64,000 nucleotides of DNA from an uncultured Eubacteriales bacterium (GCA_900545135.1 UQXL01000002.1:1-64000), one strand, 5' to 3'; counted from the first letter of the stretch, positions 23,701 through 32,630 are shown. Made by a program: numbers and translations. The notes: a model not told the origin generated them from the sequence alone.

Positions 23701-24112
23701 CGTGCAATGACACCTCCTCACGTTTTTACATAGATATTATAGCATAATTCGGAATTTTGTCAATCAGATTTAGAATAATATCAATAATATTCAGAATAAT
23801 ATTAGATTTATTCGATATTATTCTTTTTCTTTTGTTCCGAAACTGCAAGAGCAATAAGGCCGCTCCGCCGCGCTGCGAAAAAACAAAATTCTGCCGGAAA
23901 AAAATACCGGTATAGACTTTATGAAGTTTTGGGAAAATTTAATTGAATATATGAGTTCTGTCTAGGAAATAATATGTCAAGGAGGAATAAACTGGCACAT
24001 AAAAAATAGTGAATGCTGGTGCTTTCAATTTTCCCGCTATAAAAGTAAAATTCTAGGTAGATACTATTATCACAAATGCAAATGATATTATGTTCAGAAA
24101 AGGAGAGAAAAA
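23701..24112. promoter_or_regulatory. AT-rich divergent intergenic region upstream of arcB
   Basis: The stretch separates the HTH-AAA gene from arcB. It contains GAATAATATC (23773-23782) and GATATTATTC (23814-23823) as a 10-bp inverted repeat, plus extra AGAATAATAT copies: a likely operator for the HTH-AAA gene. Nearer arcB lies a short open frame (23974-24009). I find no convincing sigma-54 site; a TGGCAC at 23993 has no GC at the correct distance. Confidence 0.45.
23974..24009 (+). other. Possible arginine-codon leader peptide upstream of arcB
   Basis: ATG at 23974 opens an 11-codon frame, MSRRNKLAHKK, with two adjacent AGG arginine codons, and an AGGA six bases upstream. It ends about 100 bases before arcB, with no clear terminator/antiterminator pair. 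Position and composition fit an attenuation leader for arginine catabolism, but the frame could be chance. Confidence 0.25.
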
Positions 24113-25108
24113 ATGGCAGTAAATTTAAAAGGCAGAAGTTTCTTAACGCTTATGGATTTCACACCGGAGGAAATCAGATACATGCTTGACCTTTCCCACG
24201 ACCTTAAGGCCAAGAAGAGAGCAGGCATCTACAACAACGTGCTGGCAGGCAAGAACATCTGCCTCCTGTTTGAAAAGACTTCCACGAGAACGAGATGCGC
24301 TTTTGAAGTGGCAGCCCTGGAAGAGGGAGCACACGTTACTTTCCTCGACAGCAAGAGCTCACAGATGGGCAAGAAAGAATCACTGGAAGATACAGCTAAA
24401 GTTCTTGGCAGATTCTATGACGGAATCGAGTACAGAGGATATGAGCAGAAAGTAGTGGAAGACCTGGCAAAATACGCAGGAGTACCTGTATGGAACGGAC
24501 TTACTGACGTAGACCATCCTACACAGATACTGGCAGACCTTCTGACGATAGAAGAGCACGTGGCCAAGCCTCTGAACAAGGTAAAGGTGGTATTCGTAGG
24601 AGACGTAAGAAACAACATGTCATACGCATGGATGTATGGCTGCGCCAAGATGGGAATGCACTTCGTGGCATATGGACCTGCTGAACTGGTTTCACAGGTG
24701 GACAGCTCTGTAATAGAAAGAGCAAGAGAAGTTGCCAAGGAAACAGGAGCCGTAATAGAAGTAAGCTCAGACGCATCATGCTTAAAGGGAGCTGACGTAC
24801 TGTACACTGATATCTGGGCTTCCATGGGTGAAGAAGATCAGATTCCGGAAAGAGTAAAGATGCTGACTCCATACAGAGTAACCAAGGAAATGCTGGAAGC
24901 TACAGAAAACGACGACGTGATCTTCATGCACTGCCTGCCTTCATTCCATGACTTTGAGACTACAATGGCCAAGAGCCAGAAAGAACTGGGATACGACATC
25001 AGAGAAGTAACCGACGACGTATTCAAGTCAAGACATTCAAAGGTATTCGATGAAGCTGAGAACAGAATGCACACCATCAAGGCTGTTATCGTGGCTACTA
25101 TCGCATAA
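24113..25108 (+). CDS. arcB: Ornithine carbamoyltransferase (catabolic, arginine deiminase pathway)
   Basis: This 331-residue enzyme cleaves citrulline with phosphate to ornithine and carbamoyl phosphate in the cytoplasm. STRTR at 57-61 binds carbamoyl phosphate, HPTQ is at 135-138, and HCLPSFHD at 273-280 supplies the catalytic cysteine and ornithine site. Length is normal. GGAGAG lies before the ATG. It is the first gene of an arcB-arcA-arcC set on the same strand, so the catabolic rather than biosynthetic role is inferred from context. Confidence 0.95.
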   Translation: MAVNLKGRSFLTLMDFTPEEIRYMLDLSHDLKAKKRAGIYNNVLAGKNICLLFEKTSTRTRCAFEVAALEEGAHVTFLDSKSSQMGKKESLEDTAKVLGRFYDGIEYRGYEQKVVEDLAKYAGVPVWNGLTDVDHPTQILADLLTIEEHVAKPLNKVKVVFVGDVRNNMSYAWMYGCAKMGMHFVAYGPAELVSQVDSSVIERAREVAKETGAVIEVSSDASCLKGADVLYTDIWASMGEEDQIPERVKMLTPYRVTKEMLEATENDDVIFMHCLPSFHDFETTMAKSQKELGYDIREVTDDVFKSRHSKVFDEAENRMHTIKAVIVATIA

Positions 25109-25170
25109 ATATTGCAGTTAAGGCGCGATACGCCAATATTCTAAAGTTAAACATTTACCGGGAGGGAGAA

Positions 25171-25308
25171 ATGTGCTGCTTACCAGAGACGGAGGATTTT
25201 CCGGCGGGAAGCATGACTTCCTCCTTCCCCGGACAAGAATTGAGTGTGCGCTCAATGAAAGGAGGACATAGGATATGTACCCTGGAATTCATAATTTTTC
25301 AGAAATAG
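25171..25308 (+). other. Small upstream frame overlapping the arcA start
   Basis: An ATG at 25171 sits five bases after a strong GGGAGGG site and opens 45 codons that end inside arcA, in another frame. Within it, ATTGAG at about 25234-25239 pairs with CTCAAT to make a 6-bp stem just before the arcA ribosome binding site. It may be a translated leader that couples or gates arcA translation. There is no homology that I recognise. Confidence 0.3.
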
Positions 25309-26498
25309 GCAAACTGAATAAAGTTCTGCTTCACAAACCGGGACTTGAGCTTGAGGCTCTTACTCCGACTACGATGGAAAGGCTCCTCTTCGATGACATA
25401 CCGTTTCTCAAGATCGCTCAGGAAGAACACGACATTTTTACTAAAATACTTGAAGACAACGGAGTTGAGGTTATCTTCTATGTGGATGAAACGGCCAAAG
25501 CTCTTGCAGATGCAAAGATAAGAACCCAATTTATAAACGAATTTCTGGATCTGAGCGATGTCAAAGCTGCGGGCCTCAGAGAATCCATAATAGAATTTCT
25601 GATGTCCATGGAACCGGACAAGATGGTGGCTAAGCTGATTGCAGGAGTAAAAAAGACAGACCTGCGCCATCATGAGGAAGTTACGTCGCTGTACGATATA
25701 ATTGAAAACGATTATCCCTTCGTGTCAGACCCGATGCCGAACCTGTACTTTACAAGAGACCCCGGAGCGTGCGTGGGAAACGGCCTGAACCTGCACCACA
25801 TGAGCACCCCGGCGAGAAGGAGAGAGGCGCTGTTCCTCAAATATATGTTCAAATACGACAGAGATTTCGCAACTGAGGATAACAAGCTCTGGTATGACAT
25901 ATACGAAGATTATTCTATAGAAGGCGGAGACGTTCTCGTGCTTTCAAAGGACGTGGTTGCTATAGGTCTGTCACAGAGAACTACCGTAGACGGAATAGAG
26001 AGATTCGCCAAGAATTTGCTGCCGAACTCGGATTACAAAAAGATTCTCGTGTTCGATATTCCTAAATCGAGAGCTTTCATGCATCTGGATACGGTGTTCA
26101 CCATGATAGACTACGACAAATTTACCATACATCCGGAGATAGAGGGACCTCTCAGCGTTTATGAAATTACCCTTGGCGCTAACAATGAACTGAAATTTAA
26201 TGCCGTCAAGGAAGAGCTGAATAAGGTTCTGGCCAGAGAGCTGAATCTCCCGGCAGTAGATTTCATAAGATGCGGCGGCGGAGACATGATGGCTTCCCAG
26301 AGAGAGCAGTGGAACGACGGTTCCAATACTCTCTGTATAGCTCCGGGAACTGTGGTGACTTACGAAAGAAATTACGTTTCCAACGAGCTGATGGAAAAGA
26401 AGGGAATCAAGGTTCTCACAATGCCTTCATCGGAGCTTTCAAGAGGCAGAGGCGGCCCTAGATGTATGTCCTGCCCTGTAAACAGAGACGATTTGTAA
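25275..26498 (+). CDS. arcA: Arginine deiminase
   Basis: This 407-residue enzyme hydrolyses arginine to citrulline and ammonia. The N-terminus GKLNKVLLHKPG, the FTRDPGACVGNGL segment, EGGDVLVLSKDVVAIGLSQR, and the C-terminal RGRGGPRCMSC with catalytic C397 match the family. Length is normal. AGGAGG precedes the ATG by about eight bases. Arginine deiminase, ArcB and ArcC together give one ATP per arginine without an electron acceptor. No arginine-ornithine antiporter (arcD) is adjacent; transport may be by the APC permease at 17.9 kb. Confidence 0.95.
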   Translation: MYPGIHNFSEIGKLNKVLLHKPGLELEALTPTTMERLLFDDIPFLKIAQEEHDIFTKILEDNGVEVIFYVDETAKALADAKIRTQFINEFLDLSDVKAAGLRESIIEFLMSMEPDKMVAKLIAGVKKTDLRHHEEVTSLYDIIENDYPFVSDPMPNLYFTRDPGACVGNGLNLHHMSTPARRREALFLKYMFKYDRDFATEDNKLWYDIYEDYSIEGGDVLVLSKDVVAIGLSQRTTVDGIERFAKNLLPNSDYKKILVFDIPKSRAFMHLDTVFTMIDYDKFTIHPEIEGPLSVYEITLGANNELKFNAVKEELNKVLARELNLPAVDFIRCGGGDMMASQREQWNDGSNTLCIAPGTVVTYERNYVSNELMEKKGIKVLTMPSSELSRGRGGPRCMSCPVNRDDL

Positions 26499-26544
26499 AC
26501 AGCTATCGCTTATAACTAAATGCAATTAAGGAGAGAGTAAAGTT

Positions 26545-27486
26545 ATGCAGAAAATTGTTGTCGCTTTAGGCGGAAACGCGCTGCAGTCAGGCAACGGACC
26601 TGCCACTGCTGAGGCGCAGTTGGAAGTAGTAAAAAAGACATGCGAGCATATAGCCGAAATCAGCGGCAGAGGATATGAAGTCGCCGTTGTTCACGGAAAT
26701 GGCCCTCAGGTGGGAAGAATCCTCCTGGCTTCAGAGACTGCCAAAGATGTGACTCCGGCCATGCCTTTCGACGTGTGCGGAGCTATGTCTCAGGGATATA
26801 TAGGTTACCATCTTCAGCAGGCTTTGAGATTTGCTCTCAAGAAAAGAGACAGAAACGTTCCTGTAGTTACTCTGGCTACGCAGGTCGTAGTCGATGAAAA
26901 CGACCCTGGATTCAAAAATCCTACCAAGCCTATCGGCCCTTTCTATTCGGAAGAAGAAGCCAAGGCCATGGTGGAAGAAAAGGGATATTCCGTAAAGGAA
27001 GACGCCGGCAGAGGCTGGAGAAGAGTAGTGGCTTCGCCTATTCCTAAGAAAATCGTTGAAATCGATTCTGTAAGAAAACTTTGGGATACGACCATCGTCA
27101 TCACATGCGGCGGCGGCGGAATCCCTGTAATCGAAAAGGCTGACGGTTCTCTCGAAGGCGTTGCCGCAGTCATAGACAAGGACTTCGCGGCTGAACTTCT
27201 GGCCGAGGAAATAGAAGCGGACGCTCTGATAATCCTGACCGAAGTGGAAAAGGTGGCCGTAAACTTCAATAAGCCTGATCAGCAGGATTTGGCTCACATG
27301 ACTTACGCCGAGGCTGAAAAACACTGCGCGGACGGACAGTTCGCACCAGGAAGCATGCTCCCTAAGGTTCAGGCTGCGATGAAGTTCGTAAAAGCAAATC
27401 CGGACAAGAAAGCCATCATCACTTCTCTTGACAGAGCTATCGACGCGCTGGAGGGAAAGACAGGCACAGTAATTACATTTGCATAA
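26545..27486 (+). CDS. arcC: Carbamate kinase
   Basis: This 313-residue enzyme makes ATP from carbamoyl phosphate and ADP. It has the amino-acid-kinase fold: VVALGGNALQSGNG near the N-terminus, VVHGNGPQVG (about 50-59), and VVASPIPKKIVE with ITCGGGGIPVIE later, all typical of ArcC. GGAGAGAG lies upstream of the ATG. It closes the arc set, 46 bases after arcA and just before a bidirectional terminator. Confidence 0.95.
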   Translation: MQKIVVALGGNALQSGNGPATAEAQLEVVKKTCEHIAEISGRGYEVAVVHGNGPQVGRILLASETAKDVTPAMPFDVCGAMSQGYIGYHLQQALRFALKKRDRNVPVVTLATQVVVDENDPGFKNPTKPIGPFYSEEEAKAMVEEKGYSVKEDAGRGWRRVVASPIPKKIVEIDSVRKLWDTTIVITCGGGGIPVIEKADGSLEGVAAVIDKDFAAELLAEEIEADALIILTEVEKVAVNFNKPDQQDLAHMTYAEAEKHCADGQFAPGSMLPKVQAAMKFVKANPDKKAIITSLDRAIDALEGKTGTVITFA

Positions 27487-27503
27487 GTGATTTATCACGA
27501 TAC

Positions 27504-27540
27504 AAAGACCTGCCCGATTTAATATCGGGCAGGTCTTTTC
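27504..27540. terminator. Bidirectional terminator between arcC and the aminopeptidase gene
   Basis: AAAGACCTGCCCGAT and ATCGGGCAGGTCTTT form a long perfect stem around TTAAT, with T-rich tracts on both strands. It serves two convergent operons. Confidence 0.9.
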
Positions 27541-27620
27541 TTATACATTCTGAATGCGCTGCGGTTATCAGACAGTTCATATCTCTGCAGTCTATCCGTT
27601 ATCTGCGCAGCCAGCTTTTT

Positions 27621-29441
27621 TCATATCTCCGCAGTCTGCTGACGCAGCCAGCCTTTGACATCTTCGCTGAGAACGGGAGAGAGGGTTTCATATACATGCT
27701 TATGGTAATTATTGAGCCATTCGCGTTCATGCCGGGTCAGCATCTCAGGTATTATGGCGTCTCTGTCGAATGGGCAGAGAGTTATGCTTTCAAAGGCCAA
27801 AAGGTCACCGTCCTCTATGCACAAAAGTTCGTTTTCCAGCCTTATGCCGAACTTGCCTTCGATGTAAACGCCCGGCTCATCTGTGGTGATCATTCCGGGT
27901 TGTATAGCTACCGTTCCTCTTGGACTTATAGTATTGGGACCCTCGTGAACGCTTAGCAGATGACCTACTCCGTGACCGGTGCCGTGGTTGAAATCAAGAC
28001 CGGCTTCATGAAGCGGCCTGCGGGCTGTTTTGTCAAGGTCGATGCCTCTGGTTCCCGCCGGAAAACGGCAGGAGGCGAGAGCTATATGGCTTTTCAGGAC
28101 GAAAGTGTAATACTTGCGCATCTTGTCCGTCAGCTCGCCCAGCGCTATCGTGCGCGTAATGTCGGTGGTTCCGCCTTTGTACTGGCCTCCGGAGTCGACG
28201 AGAAAGAGACCCTCAGGCTTCAATTCCCTGTCTGTTTCAGGAACAGCGCAGTAGTGGACAACTGCGCCGTCAGGCCCGTAGCCGGCTATTGTGCTGAAGC
28301 TGGGCTCAAGAAAGTTTCCGCGGCGTCGGCGGCATTCCTCCAGGTGCTCGGATGCTGAAATTTCCGTGACTCTGCCTGCGCCTGCAAAAGCTTCTCTTTT
28401 GAGCCAGCAGATGAAATCCGTCACCGCAGCTCCGTCCTGTATATGGACAGCCCGGGTGCTTTCGATTTCTGCAGGGTTTTTCACGGCTTTCATCAATTGA
28501 ATCGGCGACGGCTCGTCGATGATGCCGACGCCTTCCGGAATGTTTTTTATCAGCGTATATGAGGCTGCCGAACAGTCGGCCATGATGCTGGAGCCCTGTG
28601 GCAGCTGCTTTATATCTTCGTATATCTGGAAGTAATTCTTGACTTGAACTCCGGCAGGGATCACGGAATCGTCTTGTGCGCTGCTGCTCTGGGCATTGTT
28701 GTCCTGCACGCCGCTGTCCTGCACGCCGTTACTCTGCATATCTCTGTCCGCTCCGTCAAAGATATACAGCCGCACTTCTTTAGGTGTGATGAGTGTAAAA
28801 GCGAAGAACACAGGCGTGGTTTTGACGTCGCTTCCGCGCAGATTGAAAAGCCATGCCGTCTCTTCCAGACGGGTTATCAGGTGGTAAGCGGCATTTTTTT
28901 CTTTTAAAGCAGCGCGCAAATCCGCCATCTTATCTTCGCAGCTTTTTCCCGTGACAGACAGGGGCAGGCTATATATCGGTCTGCCGCAAAGCTTAGGACG
29001 CTCTTTCCAGATTTCTCCGGCCAGGTCTCTGTCGTAAATTATCTCAACATTTTTATCCTGCAAGACAGAATTATATTCTTCTCCCTCCGTGAGGCTGATT
29101 ACTCTGCCGTCAAAGGCCAGTCTGCCGCCGTAAGGGATATGCTGTTTTAGAAACTCGGGAATAGACGGAACGCCTATTTCACCGGATTTCTGCAGATGGA
29201 TACCGCTTCCTTTGAGCTCTTCTTTCGCCTGGAGAAAATACCGGCCGTCTGTCCAGAGACCGGCCTCATCTGAAGTCACAACCAAAGTCCCTGCGGAACC
29301 TGTGAAGCCTGAAATGAATCTGCGGCATTTGAAATAGTCGTTGACGTATTCAGAGCCGTGAAAATCAGTGGTGGGTATAATGCAGGCGTCTATATTGCCT
29401 GCTTTCATCAGCGTCCGCAGTGCTTTTAGTTCTTCTCTCAT
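27621..29441 (-). CDS. Xaa-Pro aminopeptidase (M24B family)
   Basis: This 606-residue protein has two creatinase-like N-terminal domains and a C-terminal pita-bread peptidase, the three-domain eukaryotic-like aminopeptidase P layout. Metal ligands are seen in LVDSGGQYKGGTTDITRT (two Asp), GTGHGVGHLLSVHEGP (His) and TTDEPGVYIEGKFG with IRLENE (two Glu). It removes an N-terminal residue before proline, so it opens collagen-like or proline-rich peptides. A low-complexity insert (GVQDSGVQDNNAQSSSAQDD) near residue 240 interrupts the middle domain. It is the last gene of a five-gene minus-strand operon. Confidence 0.9.
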   Translation of the reverse strand: MREELKALRTLMKAGNIDACIIPTTDFHGSEYVNDYFKCRRFISGFTGSAGTLVVTSDEAGLWTDGRYFLQAKEELKGSGIHLQKSGEIGVPSIPEFLKQHIPYGGRLAFDGRVISLTEGEEYNSVLQDKNVEIIYDRDLAGEIWKERPKLCGRPIYSLPLSVTGKSCEDKMADLRAALKEKNAAYHLITRLEETAWLFNLRGSDVKTTPVFFAFTLITPKEVRLYIFDGADRDMQSNGVQDSGVQDNNAQSSSAQDDSVIPAGVQVKNYFQIYEDIKQLPQGSSIMADCSAASYTLIKNIPEGVGIIDEPSPIQLMKAVKNPAEIESTRAVHIQDGAAVTDFICWLKREAFAGAGRVTEISASEHLEECRRRRGNFLEPSFSTIAGYGPDGAVVHYCAVPETDRELKPEGLFLVDSGGQYKGGTTDITRTIALGELTDKMRKYYTFVLKSHIALASCRFPAGTRGIDLDKTARRPLHEAGLDFNHGTGHGVGHLLSVHEGPNTISPRGTVAIQPGMITTDEPGVYIEGKFGIRLENELLCIEDGDLLAFESITLCPFDRDAIIPEMLTRHEREWLNNYHKHVYETLSPVLSEDVKGWLRQQTAEI

Positions 29442-29490
29442 ATTTTTCCTCCTGAGGTTTGATAAATTTCGGCAGTTGGTCCGGCAAATT

Positions 29491-30528
29491 CTATCTGATA
29501 AATCTATATCCTCTGTGAATGTTCACTATATCGCGGAGGATGGAAGCCGCAGCAGGAGTGGTTCCTGAGGCGCCGCCCATGACGAACAGGTCGCCCAGCG
29601 TGTCTGAAGTATAGCGGACGGCTTTATTCTTCCCCTCTACTCCGTAGAATGGGCTGTCGGGGCCGACCATCTCAGGGGCGACTTTCATGGTTACAGAGCC
29701 GTCTTCACCGACGGAAGTTCTTCCGATCAGACGGTATTTCCTGCCTGATGACAGAGCCTTTGCGATGTCGTCTCTGGTCAGCTTGGTTATGCCTGTGATT
29801 TCCATGTCTGCAAGGCTCTTTTTGATTCCCATGTGCAGCCTGGTCAGTATGAGAAGCTTGGTTGCCGTATCGAAGCCCTCCACGTCCAGAGTAGGATTGG
29901 TTTCGGCGATGCCGGCAGCCTGGGCTTTTTTGAGGGCTTCCTCATAAGTTACGTCGTTTTCTTCCATGTCCTTTAAGATGAAGTTGGTCGTGCCGTTTAA
30001 AACTCCTTCTATGGAAGTGATATCGGCTCCGGCCATATCCATCATGCCGCCGTTGACCGATGGCAGAGCTCCGCCTGTGGTGCATCCGACGCCGAGCTGC
30101 AGTCCCCGCTCTTTAGCCGTGGCGGCCAGTTCGTCATAAGCTACGAGGACAGGGCCTTTGTCCGACGTAACCACGTGGATATCGGCTTGCAGCAGTTTTC
30201 TGATGTATGAAAGACCAGGTTCTCCTGTTTCCTTATTGGTAGGAGTCATTATCACCGCCAGGTCAACGTCGCCGTTTTCGACGACTGTGTCGATGGTGAT
30301 GTCCTTGCTTCCTCCGTCGAATTTAGTTATATCTTTCTCATTCTGTACGAATTCAAAGAGGGCTGAAAGATCAATGCCGTCTTTGTTATATATTCCTCCG
30401 TAATATTCAAGGACATAGTTTACCTGAATATCAAGGCCCTCGGCCGCGAGAGCCCCGCGGCGGCTATCGAGCAGGTTTATCAGAGCTTTGCCCACTCCGC
30501 CGCAGCCTGTGATTGCTAATCTCATCAT
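29491..30528 (-). CDS. Homoserine dehydrogenase-like oxidoreductase
   Basis: This 345-residue protein has the homoserine dehydrogenase fold without an ACT domain. The NAD(P) loop is ITGCGGVGKAL (5-15), SDKGPVLVAY carries a conserved Lys, and GVLNGTTNFIL plus LDVEGFDTATKLLIL carry the catalytic Asp and Lys. The family interconverts aspartate semialdehyde and homoserine. Here it sits between an aldolase gene and an aminopeptidase in a sigma-54 operon, which suggests a catabolic or redox-balancing role and possibly another aldehyde or hydroxy-acid substrate. Its ATG lies one base beyond the stop of the aldolase gene, with AGGAG inside the latter. Confidence 0.8.
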   Translation of the reverse strand: MMRLAITGCGGVGKALINLLDSRRGALAAEGLDIQVNYVLEYYGGIYNKDGIDLSALFEFVQNEKDITKFDGGSKDITIDTVVENGDVDLAVIMTPTNKETGEPGLSYIRKLLQADIHVVTSDKGPVLVAYDELAATAKERGLQLGVGCTTGGALPSVNGGMMDMAGADITSIEGVLNGTTNFILKDMEENDVTYEEALKKAQAAGIAETNPTLDVEGFDTATKLLILTRLHMGIKKSLADMEITGITKLTRDDIAKALSSGRKYRLIGRTSVGEDGSVTMKVAPEMVGPDSPFYGVEGKNKAVRYTSDTLGDLFVMGGASGTTPAAASILRDIVNIHRGYRFIR

Positions 30529-30529
30529 A

Positions 30530-31414
30530 TCAAAGTACTCCTATCTTTTCAAGTTCAGCCTTGATTTCTTCTCTCGCCTCTTCTGTGGCAGGCTTTAAAG
30601 GTTTTCTCGGAACTCCGCCCTCGTAGCCCAGCATGGCCATAGCCGCTTTGAGGCCGGAAACTCCGTATTTTCCTGTAACGAGGGTGTTTATCTTAAGAAG
30701 CTTGAGCTGAAGAGCCTTGGCTTCCTCATATCTGTTTTCCCTTACCAGTTTGACCAAATCGCAGCATTCCTGCGGCAATATGTTGGCCAGAGCTAAAGTA
30801 GCGCCTCTGGCTCCGACGGCCAGGGCAGGCATGAGATAACCTGTATTTCCGGCGAATACGGAAAAGTTGTCATCTGTATCGCGCACGGTTTCGGCCAGCT
30901 GAACGATGTTTCCTCCGGTGTCCTTCACACCTGCGATGTTAGGGTGATTGGAGAGTCTGGCGATGAGGGCGGAAGAGAGATTTATGCCTGTATTGCCTGG
31001 CATGTTGTAGAGCATTACGGGCACAGGGCTTGAGTCGGCCACGTCGGTGAAGTAGCCGTAGAGGATTTCGTCTTTCATGGCGCCTCTGTAATAGTGAGGA
31101 GGAAGAACGAGAACGGCGTCCACGCCGAGGGCGGCAGCTTTTTTGGCTGTTTCGATGGTTTCCGCGGTGCTTTCGCAGGAAACTCCGGCTATTATTTTCT
31201 TGGCCTTGGTGAAGTTGTTTACGGCGAACTGGATCACTTCCAGCTTCTCCGCTTCCGTGAGATACACGAATTCGCCGTTGGAACCGAGGACGACGATGCC
31301 GTCAAGATCAGTTTTTCCCCATTTTTCAAGGTTATGCTTCATTTTGCCATAATCTATGACGCCGCTTTCGTCGAAGGGCGTGATTATTGGCGTATAAATT
31401 CCGTTGAAGGTCAT
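30530..31414 (-). CDS. DapA-family aldolase/lyase, HOGA-like
   Basis: This 294-residue TIM-barrel protein belongs to the dihydrodipicolinate synthase/N-acetylneuraminate lyase superfamily. Schiff-base K164 (GVKDTGG), Y136 (LYNMPGNTG) and PPHYYRG are present. It lacks marks of true DHDPS: the TTGE loop is SNGE (45-48), and the substrate-binding Arg of PSRTG is Asn (N141 in PGNTG). GSNGE, PxNTG and LSNHPNIAGVKD resemble 4-hydroxy-2-oxoglutarate aldolase. It probably cleaves a 4-hydroxy-2-oxo acid to pyruvate and an aldehyde, the latter perhaps used by the adjacent dehydrogenase. True DHDPS activity is less likely. An AAAGGAT site precedes the ATG. Confidence 0.8.
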   Translation of the reverse strand: MTFNGIYTPIITPFDESGVIDYGKMKHNLEKWGKTDLDGIVVLGSNGEFVYLTEAEKLEVIQFAVNNFTKAKKIIAGVSCESTAETIETAKKAAALGVDAVLVLPPHYYRGAMKDEILYGYFTDVADSSPVPVMLYNMPGNTGINLSSALIARLSNHPNIAGVKDTGGNIVQLAETVRDTDDNFSVFAGNTGYLMPALAVGARGATLALANILPQECCDLVKLVRENRYEEAKALQLKLLKINTLVTGKYGVSGLKAAMAMLGYEGGVPRKPLKPATEEAREEIKAELEKIGVL

Positions 31415-31445
31415 GTTTCTTAATCCTTTCTTTTAGTCTTTGAAA

Positions 31446-31506
31446 GGCCCGGAGAAAGTCTCATGACAAAAGCCTTATGACTAAAGTCCTATGACCGCTC
31501 CGGGCC
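31446..31506 (-). repeat. Intercistronic hairpin holding three 13-mer repeats
   Basis: GGCCCGGAG (31446-31454) and CTCCGGGCC (31498-31506) form a perfect 9-bp stem. The loop holds AAAGTCTCATGAC, AAAGCCTTATGAC and AAAGTCCTATGAC at a 14-base period. It lies between the deacylase and aldolase genes; no T tract follows, so it may modulate processing or relative expression. Confidence 0.7.
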
Positions 31507-31541
31507 GTGTGTTTCAGCAAATTTTCATCATGCCCCAGGCT

Positions 31542-32528
31542 TCAGCTATTTTCCGTTCCCAGAGCCAGGAGCGCGTCTCCTTTGTTGGCCGCCAGGCTGG
31601 CCATTCTCCAGCAGCATACACCGTCATCCTCGGCAAAGAACTCCTGAAGTTCCTTATCTCCGTGAAAATCTGTTATATTTCCCAGCTTCTGCCCCTTGGT
31701 GATCTTTTCTCCCGGGTCGACATAGCAGTTGAACACTCCGTCGTGTTCAGCCTTAAGACGGTAAAAGCTGTCCAGCTCCACTTGCCTGTCCGCGGAAGTC
31801 ACTTCTTCAGCTTCGTACATGCCAAGCATGTCGAGGACGCTGCGCAGACCGTTGTAATGGAGCGTTTTGGTCTTTTTGTCCACCAGTCCCAGCCCGCCGA
31901 TCTCAGGCTGTATGCAAGGTATGCCCAGCTCTGAAACGCTGGTATAGAAGTTTCCGATGTCGCTGGCGCCTTTGCCTGCGCTTTCGGTGATGGCTATGTA
32001 TTCAAGGCCGTAAGCTTTGGCCATCTTCAGAGACATTTCGTCTATGTCGGTTCTTCCTGCTGAATTTCTGTGGTAGAAGACATAAGGGTTGAGATATTCC
32101 TGTCTGTCACCGCTGTGCATGTCGATGTGGTAGTCGGCGCAGCTGGCCAGCTGAAGCAGAGTATTGGCTATGACTTCAGTTATGGTTCCGTCAGGATTTC
32201 CGGGGAAAACCTCATTGAGATTTTTGTTGTCCTGCGGGTTTACAAACATCGTTTTGTGGGTAAACGCTTCGAAATTGCACATGGCGCAGCCGATTATCGT
32301 CCCTTTCAGCTTGGCGGGGTCTATGTCGTGGTAAAGCTTTAAGTTGGCGGCTATACCGGGATATTCCGTGCCGTGGACTCCGGAGGTCACGCATAATTTG
32401 GGACCTTCTTCCAGGCCTCTTATCATGTAGCACGGAAGAACCGTCTTATTGCCGTAAGCATCCTGCACCGGCAGGTCTTTGAAAAACTTTGTGCCTTTTT
32501 CAGGCGTTTCATAGAACAAAGTCGTCAT
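31542..32528 (-). CDS. Succinylglutamate desuccinylase/aspartoacylase-family zinc deacylase
   Basis: This 328-residue protein is an M14-like zinc amidohydrolase. GVHGTEYPG gives H52 and E55 of the HxxE zinc site, and HIDMHSGD gives the third His (H138). QPEIGG near residue 220 fits the catalytic Glu region, and a C-terminal beta domain (about 255-328; GVFNCYVDPGEKITKGQKLG) is typical of AstE/AspA relatives. It removes an acyl group from an N-acylated amino acid. The context (aminotransferase before, aldolase after) suggests it frees an amino acid for transamination. The acyl group and substrate are unknown. Confidence 0.85.
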   Translation of the reverse strand: MTTLFYETPEKGTKFFKDLPVQDAYGNKTVLPCYMIRGLEEGPKLCVTSGVHGTEYPGIAANLKLYHDIDPAKLKGTIIGCAMCNFEAFTHKTMFVNPQDNKNLNEVFPGNPDGTITEVIANTLLQLASCADYHIDMHSGDRQEYLNPYVFYHRNSAGRTDIDEMSLKMAKAYGLEYIAITESAGKGASDIGNFYTSVSELGIPCIQPEIGGLGLVDKKTKTLHYNGLRSVLDMLGMYEAEEVTSADRQVELDSFYRLKAEHDGVFNCYVDPGEKITKGQKLGNITDFHGDKELQEFFAEDDGVCCWRMASLAANKGDALLALGTENS

Positions 32529-32630
32529 TGAATTACCTCTTTCTTATTTTCTGTGCCGCCGGAGCGGCCGGCTTTGCGCTTCTGGCTTATGTGCCGGAGC
32601 GGCCAGCCCTTGCGGTTTATGCTGCCGCGG

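Noticed and set aside
23940..23960. An ArgR/AhrC-type ARG box upstream of arcB (AATTGAATATATGAG)
   Set aside because: Only a partial, single match in very AT-rich DNA; not enough to call.
23993..24007. TGGCAC upstream of arcB as a sigma-54 promoter
   Set aside because: There is no GC ten bases after the GG; the sequence there is AT.
30530..31414. Calling the DapA-family gene a dihydrodipicolinate synthase
   Set aside because: The Arg of PSRTG is Asn and TTGE is SNGE. The operon context is catabolic.
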